Positions 25,465-34,454 of a DNA stretch of 64,000 bases are shown here, piece after piece. The notes beneath the pieces are model-generated. The model was not told the origin of the DNA and ran no database searches. It saw only the letters and a list, made by a program, of their open reading frames with translations. Position 1 is the stretch's first letter. The number at the start of each line of letters is the position of its first letter. Made by a program: the position numbers and the translations under genes. The stretch lies in NCBI GenBank assembly GCA_000383715.1, contig KB911838.1, positions 157,754 to 221,753 on the forward strand, written 5' to 3'. Source of the stretch: Verrucomicrobia bacterium SCGC AAA164-E04. Its GTDB lineage: Bacteria; Verrucomicrobiota; Verrucomicrobiia; Limisphaerales; AAA164-E04.

Positions 25465-26643
25465 CTACTTCGAATCCACTAATCCGTGGCGTGACATTTG
25501 CTCAAGTGTCCAAAGGTATTCGTTGACCAGTTGATCGACGACGCTTCTTTGCTTCATGGAGTCCGGCATTACTTCCCAAGTGTAGGTCTCCATTTCAAGG
25601 TGCGAGCAAATTCCTGGATTGGATTTGAGAAAATCAAGGGTCCCAAGCAGGTGATCAACAGTGCTGTCAAATAGTCCGGTTGGAAGGTGGTGCAGGGGGA
25701 TGTGAAAATGAATACGCCATTCCTCCAGTAGATGAGGCTGGCTATTTGGATTGGATGCCAATGCATCAGGAAGGTCGCGGTATCGAACGAGTTCACCTCC
25801 TACTCTTCGCTCAATAACCTGATGAAAATAGACTTCATCCGAAAAACCCTTCAGCGCTTCCCTGGCTTCCAAGGTGGGATGCACCTTGAGTGCTGAACTA
25901 AGATGAATCTTGCTGATTTTTATTTTATGAGCAATCAGTCGCCCCAGAGCTTCGTGTGGATTTTCGTACTCGATGGCGAGATGACAGCAGTCGTAATTTA
26001 CCCCCAAATGCTCGTCAATGCGTAAATCACCCTTGCGATCCTGTCGCATTTGTTCAAAAAATTTAACGGCTTCCGATGATGTTTCCAGATAACAGAGAGG
26101 TTCCGGTTCAAGGCCCAGATGGAGTTTTTTACCCGTTCTTGCACTTAATTGTTCAATGTGCTCAATGCATTTCCAAATGTTTTTGCGAGCTTCTCGTACT
26201 TGACGGTCGTTCGTGATGAACTCCTTGTATGAAACAGGAACAGTGCTCACGCTGCCTTCTACGTCTTCAGGGACAAGTTCGACCAGTATATCAAACAGTA
26301 AATTTGTATAAGTCAGTCTTTCCTGTGTCGTCCAATCGGGGCGATAGACATCCTCCTTGACGCGCGTGCCATGAAATTTGCCAAATGGAAATCCGTTGAT
26401 CGTGAAAACGTAGCAGTTGTTTTTTTCAAGCCAGGCTTTAAACGCGGTCAGATTCTGCGGCTGACTGAGGTCCTTAGCTGCCTCTTGCCCCAGCCTCAAG
26501 CCAATTGCATAAGGTTCATCAGGCGCCACTTTCTGGCGGACAGCCAGCGTATGCGTCTTGAGGTTCTGAAATGTCTGTTCCCAGGATTCTCCCCTGTGAA
26601 TATTAGTACAATAAGCAAGATGAAGCCCATGCTGCAGTCTCAT
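25465..26643 (-). CDS. eboE: EboE-like TIM-barrel metabolite-traffic protein
   Basis: 392 residues. The opening MRLQHGLHLAYCTNIHRGESW and the later LHLGLEPEPLCYLETSSE and LGVNYDCCHLAIEYENP are hallmarks of EboE, a sugar-phosphate-isomerase-like TIM barrel. In cyanobacteria the ebo cluster is needed to move a scytonemin precursor to the periplasm; similar clusters occur in other phyla with unknown cargo. The gene follows eboB after 78 bases on the same strand. The EboC (UbiA-like), EboD and EboF partners are not in the neighbourhood, so this is a partial cluster. Confidence 0.8.
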   Translation of the reverse strand: MRLQHGLHLAYCTNIHRGESWEQTFQNLKTHTLAVRQKVAPDEPYAIGLRLGQEAAKDLSQPQNLTAFKAWLEKNNCYVFTINGFPFGKFHGTRVKEDVYRPDWTTQERLTYTNLLFDILVELVPEDVEGSVSTVPVSYKEFITNDRQVREARKNIWKCIEHIEQLSARTGKKLHLGLEPEPLCYLETSSEAVKFFEQMRQDRKGDLRIDEHLGVNYDCCHLAIEYENPHEALGRLIAHKIKISKIHLSSALKVHPTLEAREALKGFSDEVYFHQVIERRVGGELVRYRDLPDALASNPNSQPHLLEEWRIHFHIPLHHLPTGLFDSTVDHLLGTLDFLKSNPGICSHLEMETYTWEVMPDSMKQRSVVDQLVNEYLWTLEQMSRHGLVDSK

Positions 26644-26721
26644 AATCTGTGTATCTACCTCCTTGTTGCTGACATAATGCGCTTAATCATGGGTTGCAAC
26701 AAGATTAATGAGCAGGGTGGA

Positions 26722-27528
26722 TCAGCCTTTGATTTTGAATTTGGGTGACTGGCTCATGAAGGAAATTGGATTTTGGAAAGTCACTTTGTCGATCCAATCA
26801 TTTTGATGGCCGCGCTGTCTCATTTCCAGTGCCGCATGTGGCACCGCAAGTGGGCGACTGATTCCCCAATCGCAGGCACTGTTCATCCAGATGCGATCCG
26901 TACCAAAATTCTCGAGCATGTCAATGGCCCTGCTGTGGCTGCATTTGGACTCAGGATATAATGTCATTCCTGCCCAGAACCCTTCATCCAATACCATCCC
27001 AATGGTGTGCTCCTCGACATGATCAATGATGCATCGTTCGGGGCGGATGCGGGAGTCATTTTTCAAGGCATCCAAGATCATCCGCGTTCCTTTATACTTG
27101 TCTTCCAGATGAGGTGTGTGCACCAGGATCAACTGATCATGTTCGGCTGCGATCTGGATGTGTTTTTCCAAAACAGTCAGTTCGTTTTTACTGTTCTTGT
27201 TCAGACCGATTTCGCCAATGCCGAGCACATTGGGCTTATCGATGAAGTCTGGAATAATCGACAGAACATCATCGGCGAGTCCCAAATCTTCCGATTCTTT
27301 GGGATTGATGCAAAGCCAGGAATAGTGAGGTAAATTAAACTTAGCCGCACGCTTTGGTTCATGTTCGGTCAATTGACAAAAATAGTCGTAGAAACCCTGT
27401 GCTGAACTGCGGTCAAATCCGGCCCAGAATGCCGGCTCACAAACTGCCTGGCAACCCGAGGTGACCATGGCTATGTAATCGTCAGTGGTTCGGCTGACCA
27501 TGTGACCATGTGGTTCGATATAACGCAT
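26722..27528 (-). CDS. eboB: TatD-family hydrolase, EboB-like
   Basis: 268 residues. The metal-site motifs of TatD-type amidohydrolases can be followed: IEPHGHMVSRT at the N-terminus, LGIGEIGLNKNS (Glu), LVHTPHLEDKYKG (His) and NSACDWGIS (Asp) near the end. The HGHMVSRTTDDY start and the PAFWAGFDRSS segment match the TatD-like protein encoded in ebo clusters rather than housekeeping TatD. It lies between the small conserved gene (27551) and eboE, all on the minus strand with short gaps, so one transcript is likely. Confidence 0.8.
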   Translation of the reverse strand: MRYIEPHGHMVSRTTDDYIAMVTSGCQAVCEPAFWAGFDRSSAQGFYDYFCQLTEHEPKRAAKFNLPHYSWLCINPKESEDLGLADDVLSIIPDFIDKPNVLGIGEIGLNKNSKNELTVLEKHIQIAAEHDQLILVHTPHLEDKYKGTRMILDALKNDSRIRPERCIIDHVEEHTIGMVLDEGFWAGMTLYPESKCSHSRAIDMLENFGTDRIWMNSACDWGISRPLAVPHAALEMRQRGHQNDWIDKVTFQNPISFMSQSPKFKIKG

Positions 27529-27550
27529 CTTGTTCTCTTTCGTTCCTTAT

Positions 27551-27832
27551 TTAACCCCGGGTATTGCCGGGCCATGCTCCGCAAGCAGCTTTGGTCGTCG
27601 CTGTTTGAATAGGTTCATTTGTGGGATCACTGAAAGTCATCAGAACCTTGGCTGCTCGATTTTTTTCATTTGCCTCGAGATGTTTTATGGCTTCCCTGAG
27701 GGCGTCCATCCGGAAGTCATTTTCCCCAGGTGCGCGATCTACTCGATCCAGAAACCCCGCCAGATCAATCAATTTGTGGCGGGCGTCCATAAAATACATA
27801 TCCAACACTTGTTGTCGTGTCATGGTGCTCAT
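27551..27832 (-). CDS. small conserved protein at the head of the ebo-like operon
   Basis: 93 residues; AGGA lies about 11 bases before the ATG. Sequence blocks LDMYFMDARHKLIDLAGFL and LMTFSDPTNEPIQTA look strongly constrained, but I cannot name the family. It occupies the place of eboA, the first gene of classical ebo clusters, but is less than half the length of EboA and is not clearly related. It is mostly helical, has no signal peptide, and sits 22 bases upstream of eboB. Its job is probably tied to EboB and EboE. Confidence 0.65.
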   Translation of the reverse strand: MSTMTRQQVLDMYFMDARHKLIDLAGFLDRVDRAPGENDFRMDALREAIKHLEANEKNRAAKVLMTFSDPTNEPIQTATTKAACGAWPGNTRG

Positions 27833-28159
27833 ATTGTCAGCATCCTAACCCACAATGTCCGGTGGAGAAACCCCAAAATCAGAAGGTAAAACTCGATGAG
27901 ATTGACAGGAGATCCTCTGACCTTAGCCGTATGAATTTTCCGATCCTTGGGCTTGAAAAGCTCTCGTTAAAACCATTGGTGCCTTGGTAGATGGCGTGAA
28001 TCATCGAGTCATTTCATCATGGGGGCTGCATTCATGAATGATCAGGAGGGGTCCGTCAGGCCGCTTTTTGTGCTTTCTTGCTCTAAATCCAAAATGAACC
28101 TAAAGATTTTCGAAGGGTTGCCAAGCGTACGGAATCGGGTCAAGGTATCGATTTAACCC
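27833..28159. other. gene-free divergent intergenic region
   Basis: 327 bases between the ebo-like operon (leftward) and the GNAT-like gene (rightward). Both promoters should lie here. I see no gene, no strong hairpin and no repeat. A TTGACA at 27902-27907 lacks a well-spaced -10 box. Confidence 0.4.
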
Positions 28160-28777
28160 ATGTCAGAACTAACCTTCTATTTTCGACGCGCCACGCTCGA
28201 GGACATCGAAATCCTCCGAGAATTATGGCAAACTGCCCTATTTCCCATACAGGAGCTTGAAAAACGTTTGACGGAGTTCCAGATCGTGGAAGGAATGGAT
28301 GGACGTATATTTGGGGCTCTGGGTGCAGGAGTTCAGGGTGAAGAGGCGTGGGTGCATCATGAAGTCTTTGTCCATCCTGAAGCTGAGGTTGCTGTTAGAG
28401 CAAAACTCTGGAACAGGTTAAAGATTTTGTTTGGGAATCAAAGTGCACACCGGGTCTGGACATGCGAAAAAGCGGATTTCTGGAAGCAGATCGGGTTCCG
28501 GGAACCGACAGAAGAAGAGAAAGCAAAATTTCCTGCTGATTTCGGACCTGGTGATAACGCCTTACTGGTGTATCCGCTCAAGGACTTGAAAGCTGAGCGG
28601 ATGATTAAAAACAAAATCATGGAGCTTCAGGCGGCTCGTGAAGAGGAACAGGTTACATTGGAGAAGAAGACAAGGATTGTAAGAGTCATTGCCTTTTCCC
28701 TGACGGGTTTTTTCATGGTGATTTTGATTTATTACACCATCAGGGGGATAATGACTTTGCCGCAGATCCGTCCTTAG
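28160..28777 (+). CDS. GNAT-like domain protein with C-terminal membrane anchor
   Basis: 205 residues. The N-terminal half begins FRRATLEDIEILRELW, the usual start of an N-acetyltransferase (GNAT) fold, and continues with a strand HHEVFVHPEA and a helix. The acetyl-CoA loop (Q/RxxGxG/A) is not evident, so catalysis is doubtful. After a charged helical linker (residues ~150-172) there is one transmembrane segment (about 174-195, VIAFSLTGFFMVILIYYTI). The domain would face the cytoplasm. It converges on lipA and overlaps its 3' end by 38 bases. Confidence 0.6.
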   Translation: MSELTFYFRRATLEDIEILRELWQTALFPIQELEKRLTEFQIVEGMDGRIFGALGAGVQGEEAWVHHEVFVHPEAEVAVRAKLWNRLKILFGNQSAHRVWTCEKADFWKQIGFREPTEEEKAKFPADFGPGDNALLVYPLKDLKAERMIKNKIMELQAAREEEQVTLEKKTRIVRVIAFSLTGFFMVILIYYTIRGIMTLPQIRP

Positions 28778-29651
28778 CGTTGAATGCGTCAGCGTGGTAT
28801 GAACTGCGCACCATGGGGCCACTCGCCACGTGAATGAATCCCAACGATTCAGCCATTTTTCCGTAGCGTTCAAAAGTATTCGGATGCACATATTCCTTCA
28901 CCGAGAGGTGTTTGACCGTTGGTTGCAGATATTGGCCCAAAGTTAGGATATCGCAATTGGCTTCACGCAGATCATGCATGGTTTGTTCCAGTTCCGCTTC
29001 TGTTTCCCCCAGACCAAGCATGAGACCTGATTTTGTGAATACCTGATAATCTGCTCTTTGTTTGACCATGTGAAGAGCAGCCAATGATCGATCATATGTT
29101 GCCCGTGATCGAACCTCCGGCGTGAGTCGTCGGACGGTTTCCATATTGTGATTGAAGATGTGAGGTTTCGCAGAAAGTACTGAATCCACTGCGTTCTCTT
29201 TGAGGAGAAAATCGGGAGTCAATACTTCAATGATCATCTCACTGTCCTTGAGGCGTATGGCCTCAATGGTATTTTGAAAGTGTATTGCTCCCCCGTCGGG
29301 AAGGTCATCTCTAGCCACAGCAGTGATAACAACGTGCTTGAGTTTCATTCTGGTAGCAGCCTCAGCTACTCGTTCAGGTTCCCGTGGATCAAGGGCCTTG
29401 GGTTTTTGAGTGGATATGGCGCAGAAACCGCAGGCTCGCGTGCAACGGTCTCCTGCGATCATGAATGAAGCTGTTCCCTTACTCCAGCACTCCCAGTGAT
29501 TAGGGCATTTCGCGCTTTCACAAACCGTGTGGAGATTCAGTTCGTCCAGTAGTCCGCGCGTTTGAGCAAAAGTATTTGTCGTCGGTAAAGCTCTCCTCAA
29601 CCAGATGGGTAACCTCTGACGCTCTTTTGTTTTTCTTGCAATAGACTCCAT
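28740..29651 (-). CDS. lipA: lipoyl synthase
   Basis: 303 residues. LipA is the radical-SAM enzyme that inserts two sulfurs into protein-bound octanoate. The auxiliary cluster motif CESAKCPNHWEC (Cys44, 49, 55), the SAM cluster CTRACGFC (Cys70, 74, 77) and the closing GPMVRSSYHADA with the ligating Ser are all present. It is the last gene of an apparent operon after the cupin and the glutaredoxin, with gaps of 12 and 21 bases. No lipB is nearby. Confidence 0.95.
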   Translation of the reverse strand: MESIARKTKERQRLPIWLRRALPTTNTFAQTRGLLDELNLHTVCESAKCPNHWECWSKGTASFMIAGDRCTRACGFCAISTQKPKALDPREPERVAEAATRMKLKHVVITAVARDDLPDGGAIHFQNTIEAIRLKDSEMIIEVLTPDFLLKENAVDSVLSAKPHIFNHNMETVRRLTPEVRSRATYDRSLAALHMVKQRADYQVFTKSGLMLGLGETEAELEQTMHDLREANCDILTLGQYLQPTVKHLSVKEYVHPNTFERYGKMAESLGFIHVASGPMVRSSYHADAFNAKDGSAAKSLSP

Positions 29652-29672
29652 GTCTGTCGTTACGCTGAAAAA

Positions 29673-29939
29673 TTAAATGGCCTTGTCAAATCCTTTGGAT
29701 TTCCACCATGCTTCCAATTCATCGACACCAAAATCAGCGAGGATTTCCCCATTAACATCAATGCTTGGAGTCATGTCGCGTCCGGTCAAGTCTCGCAGTT
29801 CCTGCATTGCAGATGAATCTGAAATGACTTCAAGGTTATCGAATGTCAGCCCCTTCGATTCCAGCCAATCAATGGCTTCGTGACACCAGCCGCAGTAGGA
29901 TTTGGTAAATAAACGAATTTTCAATGTTCGATCAGGCAT
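29673..29939 (-). CDS. glutaredoxin family protein
   Basis: 88 residues with the thioredoxin-fold glutaredoxin pattern: active site SYCGWCHEA (Cys16, Cys19), cis-Pro motif TPSI, and glycine-containing end GVDELEAWW. It has no signal peptide, so it is cytoplasmic. CGWC is a less common active-site dipeptide than CPYC. The position between a cupin and lipA suggests a redox or iron-sulfur role, but this is inferred only from context. Confidence 0.85.
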   Translation of the reverse strand: MPDRTLKIRLFTKSYCGWCHEAIDWLESKGLTFDNLEVISDSSAMQELRDLTGRDMTPSIDVNGEILADFGVDELEAWWKSKGFDKAI

Positions 29940-29951
29940 AAGAAAAAAAAA

Positions 29952-30335
29952 TCAATGGTCGTTGGAAGGTTCCGGTTCCGTGATGATGGTATCAAGGTGT
30001 TCGTAACTCGGTGCGCAGCAGCAGAGCAGGCGTAGGGGAGCAGATCCTGAATTCCAGAGTTTGTGTTTCTTTCCAGGTGGAATCGCAATCGCGTCACCTA
30101 CCCGCACTTCTTGCATTTCAGTTTCAATTTGCATGCGACCTTCACCTTCAATGATATAGTATATCTCCTCAGCTTTGGCATGATAGTGTTCATCAGTGCT
30201 GCTATTGGGTGGTAAAGTTGCTTCTGCCAGGCTTTGGTTTTTGATTACCGAATTACGATGTGCCAACAGTTCGCGTATCTGCGAACCGTCCTTGGTGATA
30301 AAGGGCTCCACTTGATCCAAATTGACCACGTCCAT
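29952..30335 (-). CDS. cupin domain protein
   Basis: 127 residues forming a single cupin barrel. Motif 1 is DEHYHAKAEEIYYIIEGEG (two His and a Glu for metal). Motif 2 is GDAIAIPPGKKHKLWNSG (His). A pair of cysteines (LLCCCAP) lies in the final strand and could be an extra metal or redox site. It is the first gene of the leftward operon with glutaredoxin and lipA. The substrate is unknown; small cupins of this kind include sugar isomerases, dioxygenases and ligand-binding regulators. Confidence 0.8.
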   Translation of the reverse strand: MDVVNLDQVEPFITKDGSQIRELLAHRNSVIKNQSLAEATLPPNSSTDEHYHAKAEEIYYIIEGEGRMQIETEMQEVRVGDAIAIPPGKKHKLWNSGSAPLRLLCCCAPSYEHLDTIITEPEPSNDH

Positions 30336-30411
30336 ACCGCTTCAAAGTAGCCTAATTTTTTGGAATATGGAAACAACTTTCACATTCGAAATTATAAATC
30401 ACATGCCATTA

Positions 30412-30441
30412 TTGACATAGGACCTAGGTTCCATTGTTAAT
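30412..30441 (+). promoter_or_regulatory. candidate sigma-70-type promoter of the M1 peptidase gene
   Basis: TTGACA at 30412-30417 and GTTAAT at 30436-30441 are 18 bases apart, with the palindrome CCTAGG between. Transcription would begin near 30448-30451, which coincides with an in-frame ATG at 30451. That suggests a leaderless or nearly leaderless message, or use of a later start. Confidence 0.4.
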
Positions 30442-32214
30442 ATGGGGACCATGCTCCCATGCTTAAAAAAGAATCCATCCAGCTCTACTCTAATGGGGAC
30501 GCTTTTTATCTTGCTGCTGACATCGGCATGCTTCACAGACTTTCAACGTGTGAACGATAAAAATGGTCAGGGTAACGATGATCCACATTATGGTGGAACC
30601 AATGATTCTGGAGGAGTGTTAAATTCCTTGCAGGCTCGGTTCGATATGCAGCACATCGAACTCGAATTGAAAATATTGCCTGCATCCCAATCAATTGAGG
30701 GTAGCGCTCTTTTAGATGTTCTCGTTGTCGAGCCTCTGGAAGAAATACTATTGGACCTTGATTCTCTATTGATCGTATCAAAGGTGCAGTTGAGCATCAA
30801 AGGTACAGGTTCCATCCCATCGAGATTTCTGCATGTCGACGGCAAATTACATGTTTACCCTAGTTTGTTGCTTCCATCACAATCTCTCGTGAGTGTTAAC
30901 GTCGTCTACAGTGGGCAGCCCCTCAAAGCGGCAAAAGCTCCCTGGGAAGGTGGTTTCACATGGTCTGCGACGGAGGATGGGCATGCATGGATTACCACAA
31001 CGATGCAGGGTGAGGGGGGTGATTTATGGTTTCCATGCAAGGATCACCCATCTGATAAAGCGGAACGAGTTGATCTTAAAATTTCCGTGCCAGAGCCATT
31101 GGTCGTTGCTGCCAATGGTAAATTAATCTCCTCGTCAAAACATAGCGATGGATGGACGACCTTTCATTGGCGGACTTCTTACCCGATCAGTAATTACAAT
31201 ATCGCCCTTAGTATTGGTCCCTACGAATGGATTGAATCTAAATACACCTGTATAGATGGGACTGACATGCCGTTTCATTTTTGGACTTTGCCTGAATCAA
31301 GGCAGAAAGCCGAAGAAGCTCTACCTGAGTTCAAACGACATATGGCTTTTTACGAACGTATACTTGGACCTTACCCATTTCGGAATGAAAAATATGGAGT
31401 GGTTGAAACACCTCATTTAGGAATGGAGCATCAAAGTATTATCGCTTACGGAAATAAGTTTAGAGGGGGTCCTCATGGTTATGACTGGCTCCATCATCAT
31501 GAATTAGGGCATGAGTGGTGGGGAAATTTAGTGACTGCCAATGACTGGAGGCATTTTTGGTTGCACGAAGGTTTATGCACTTACATGCAGATTCTTTATG
31601 CGGAAGAGCGGCAAGGCATGATGGCTTATCATCATGCAATGTATGTTGACCGCAAGCGTATCAAAAGCGAACATACTCTTGTCCCCGCAGAGCCTGCTTC
31701 CATCGATTTAATGGACGATCAAGTTGGGGAGGATGTCTATTTCAAGGGTTCATGGATTTTGCATACCTTGCGATATTTGATTGGTAAAAAGGATATTGAG
31801 AAAGTATTGCATCGTTTTGCATACCCCGACTCAGATTTGGAATCCACTTTAGAGGGGCAAGCCATTCGATTTGCGGGCACGCAAGATTTTATCGATACGG
31901 TACATCAAGTCACAGGCCGCAATCTGGATTGGTTTTTCGACGTGTATTTATATAATGCACCACTCCCACGCCTCATTGAGCGTTTGCAAGGCGCCCAATG
32001 GATCCTGGAGTGGGAAGTCCCAGAAGGCTGTTCTTTTCCCATGCCTCTTGAAATAGAACTTGGGGGTCATGTCACCCAACACAAGATGGAGCAAGATCGA
32101 TTGGTGCTTGATGCCGAGATTTGGTCAGGTGCTGTTTTGGATCCTCAGTGCTGGATCCTGATGGAAAATCGTAGTGCTCTAATGGGTAATCCTCACGGGG
32201 AAACCTTCGATTGA
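30442..32214 (+). CDS. M1 family metallopeptidase, lipoprotein
   Basis: 590 residues with a lipoprotein signal (basic CLKKN, then LFILLLTSAC). M1 enzymes are zinc aminopeptidases. The N-terminal beta-saddle (about 60-250), the exopeptidase box in the form HLGMEHQ, the zinc motif HHELGHEWWGN (His353, Glu354, His357) and the third ligand in WLHEGLCTYMQ are present. The protein lacks the long C-terminal HEAT domain and ends with a short beta domain, like bacterial 'gluzincin' lipoproteins. It likely acts in the periplasm or at the surface on peptides. ATGs at 30442, 30451 and 30493 are all possible starts. It converges on the sulfatase gene with five bases between stops. Confidence 0.85.
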   Translation: MGTMLPCLKKNPSSSTLMGTLFILLLTSACFTDFQRVNDKNGQGNDDPHYGGTNDSGGVLNSLQARFDMQHIELELKILPASQSIEGSALLDVLVVEPLEEILLDLDSLLIVSKVQLSIKGTGSIPSRFLHVDGKLHVYPSLLLPSQSLVSVNVVYSGQPLKAAKAPWEGGFTWSATEDGHAWITTTMQGEGGDLWFPCKDHPSDKAERVDLKISVPEPLVVAANGKLISSSKHSDGWTTFHWRTSYPISNYNIALSIGPYEWIESKYTCIDGTDMPFHFWTLPESRQKAEEALPEFKRHMAFYERILGPYPFRNEKYGVVETPHLGMEHQSIIAYGNKFRGGPHGYDWLHHHELGHEWWGNLVTANDWRHFWLHEGLCTYMQILYAEERQGMMAYHHAMYVDRKRIKSEHTLVPAEPASIDLMDDQVGEDVYFKGSWILHTLRYLIGKKDIEKVLHRFAYPDSDLESTLEGQAIRFAGTQDFIDTVHQVTGRNLDWFFDVYLYNAPLPRLIERLQGAQWILEWEVPEGCSFPMPLEIELGGHVTQHKMEQDRLVLDAEIWSGAVLDPQCWILMENRSALMGNPHGETFD

Positions 32215-32219
32215 TGGGG

Positions 32220-33602
32220 CTACAGCCTGCCTTCAGGGCGACTGTTAGCTCGCAGAGATTCATCAAAAACCTTCATCTCTCGAAGCATGGATTTAACACG
32301 TTGCGGGTGTTTTGCCGCCAGGTTTTTGGTTTCCGATAGATCGCGGCCCAGATGGTAAAGTTCGATTTCTTTGTTAAACCTGATTTTCCATGAACCCTGG
32401 CGCATGGCTTCCAGCTTTCGTCCTCGATAGTAGTAAAAGGACTGATGAGGAGATCGTGCATCCGCGCGGCCAAGCATCAGAGGGAAAATATCCATCCCGT
32501 CAATGACTCGGTCTGAGGGTACCGTTGCACCCGTGATTCTGGCGAAGGTGGGAAGCAGATCAATCGTGGAAGCTATCTCGTGGCATTCAGAGCCAGCTGG
32601 AATTTTGCCAGGCCAGCGCATGATGCATGGTACCCGCATGCCACCTTCATAGGTTTGAAATTTATAGCCTCGAAGAGGCAGAGCAGAGCCTCCATGACCA
32701 TTCTTCAAATTCCAGGGGCCGTTGTCTGTTGTGAAGATAACCAGTGTGTTATTGTCGATCTTGAGTCGTTTCAGAGTGCTGAGTATCTCGCCTACGCTCC
32801 AGTCAATTTCTTCAATTGTATCCCCATAAAAACCTCCAAGACTGCTACCCTTGAATTCTTGTGAAGCTGCCAATGGGATGTGCGGTAATGTATGTGGCAT
32901 GTAGAGGAAAAAAGGCTTCTTCTGGTTCTCCTCAATGAAATTAACGGCTTCTTGGGTGTAACGCTGAGTAAGTGTGGATTGGTCACACGGGTACTCCACG
33001 ACTTCTTCGTTTCGAAGCAAGGGTACCCAGTTTTTTTTAGGTTTATCCGTTTTAATTTTTTCTGCTGTCATGCCTTCACGCAAAACCACATTGTTGGCTA
33101 ATTGCATGGAAGGATCGATGGTCATGTCATTACTGTATGGGATACCATAATACCGATCGAAACCCTGGCTGGTTGGAAGAAATTCAGGGTGATGTCCGAG
33201 ATGCCATTTCCCAACGCAGGCGGTTGCATAGTTTGCTTGCATGAGCATGTCAGCCATTGTGATTTCCGAGGGGTTCAGCCCTATTTCGTGACGAGGAAAT
33301 AAAACCCCGGGAATGTTGACCCGTGTAGGGTAACACCCGGTCAACAGTGCCGCTCGAGACGGAGAGCAAACTGAATTGGCCGAATAGAAATCCGTAAACC
33401 TCATGCCTTCAAGTGCCATATTGTCCAGATGGGGGGTGCGAATCTTGGGGGCACCGAAACAACCAATGTCCTGATACCCCTGGTCGTCAGTGAAAATCAG
33501 GACAATGTTGGGTGACTTGGCCATAGCAGTTGTTACGATCAAAGCGCAACACAGCAGCAAGATGTTCCTTAAAGGTTTCCTCGAAAATTTGGATGGATTC
33601 AT
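32220..33602 (-). CDS. secreted sulfatase, arylsulfatase A type
   Basis: 460 residues from the ATG at 33602, which gives a clean signal peptide (PLRNILLLCCALIVTTAMA). A TTG at 33644 overlapping the aldolase stop is an alternative coupled start. NIVLIFTDDQGYQDIG, the formylglycine signature CSPSRAALLTG, VGKWHLGHHPEFLP and FTTDNGP are all intact. It resembles the sulfatase at 23300 in order and in YYGIPYSNDM. It ends an operon with a 2-hydroxyacid dehydrogenase and an HpcH-type aldolase, which suggests linked desulfation and sugar-acid breakdown. Confidence 0.9.
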   Translation of the reverse strand: MNPSKFSRKPLRNILLLCCALIVTTAMAKSPNIVLIFTDDQGYQDIGCFGAPKIRTPHLDNMALEGMRFTDFYSANSVCSPSRAALLTGCYPTRVNIPGVLFPRHEIGLNPSEITMADMLMQANYATACVGKWHLGHHPEFLPTSQGFDRYYGIPYSNDMTIDPSMQLANNVVLREGMTAEKIKTDKPKKNWVPLLRNEEVVEYPCDQSTLTQRYTQEAVNFIEENQKKPFFLYMPHTLPHIPLAASQEFKGSSLGGFYGDTIEEIDWSVGEILSTLKRLKIDNNTLVIFTTDNGPWNLKNGHGGSALPLRGYKFQTYEGGMRVPCIMRWPGKIPAGSECHEIASTIDLLPTFARITGATVPSDRVIDGMDIFPLMLGRADARSPHQSFYYYRGRKLEAMRQGSWKIRFNKEIELYHLGRDLSETKNLAAKHPQRVKSMLREMKVFDESLRANSRPEGRL

Positions 33603-33640
33603 GACTCTTATCTGTTTTGAGGCTGCACTATCTTGATTAC

Positions 33641-34435
33641 TCAATATTTGGCTACTTCACGTTCATGTCCGCAGCCGAGTGCCTTTGCCATTTCCGAGGC
33701 TTTTGAAAGCATCATGCCCGCTTCACTCGCCACGGCGATGAATTGGAACCCTTCCTTGCGGCGACGCTCGGCCGCTTCCACATCGGCCACATGAATTCCG
33801 GAGGCGACACCGTATTTTTTCCCAACGGCCTGGAGATGTTTCAGTGCGTCAATGAATTCCTGTTTGTCACTGTCCCATTTGGGTTTTTCTCCCATGGATT
33901 TCAATAAATCATTCGGCCCCACAAAAAAGGCATCAATACCGGGCACGCTTAATATCTCATCGGCATTTTCAATGGCTTTGACATGTTCCAGCTGGAGAAC
34001 AAGCAGGATTTCTTCGTTGGCTCGTTCGTAATAGGTAGCCGGGTCGGTTTGGAAACTGATGGCGTGGAGCATGCCTCCTACAGAGCGTGATCCCTTGGGG
34101 GCATAGAAGGTCGAATCCACAGCTAATTCTGCATCGGATTTACTGCATATCATCGGCAGGATGACCCCCCAGCCTCCGTTATCAAGGACACGTTTGATAT
34201 TTTCTCCCGTGTTCCAGGCGGGGCGAGCCATAGGGACTGTATTTGTTCCAGCGATGGCTGAATAACAAAGCGATGCAGTTTCAACACCGATAGGCATGTG
34301 TTCGATATTCAGGTTCAGCCAATCAAATCCAACGTTGGCCATCAGTAATGCTGTCGTTGGATCTGGTATGGATAGCCAGCTTCCAATGCTTGCCTCTCCT
34401 CGCTTGAGTTTTGCTTTGACGTGATTGGTTCTCAT
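33641..34435 (-). CDS. HpcH/HpaI family aldolase
   Basis: 264 residues. These class-II pyruvate aldolases cleave 2-keto-3-deoxy (4-hydroxy-2-oxo) acids to pyruvate and an aldehyde. The barrel start GSWLSIPDPTTALLMANVGFDWLNLNIEH is typical, as are the metal Glu in LVLQLEHVKA and the Asp in GIDAFFVGPNDL. In the usual HpaI sequence the first block reads D-x-E-H; here it is NLNIEH, with Asn at the first position. GGAT lies eight bases before the ATG. It is 19 bases after the dehydrogenase gene and touches the sulfatase frame. Confidence 0.85.
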   Translation of the reverse strand: MRTNHVKAKLKRGEASIGSWLSIPDPTTALLMANVGFDWLNLNIEHMPIGVETASLCYSAIAGTNTVPMARPAWNTGENIKRVLDNGGWGVILPMICSKSDAELAVDSTFYAPKGSRSVGGMLHAISFQTDPATYYERANEEILLVLQLEHVKAIENADEILSVPGIDAFFVGPNDLLKSMGEKPKWDSDKQEFIDALKHLQAVGKKYGVASGIHVADVEAAERRRKEGFQFIAVASEAGMMLSKASEMAKALGCGHEREVAKY

Positions 34436-34454
34436 ATTTATCCGGAATGTTTGA

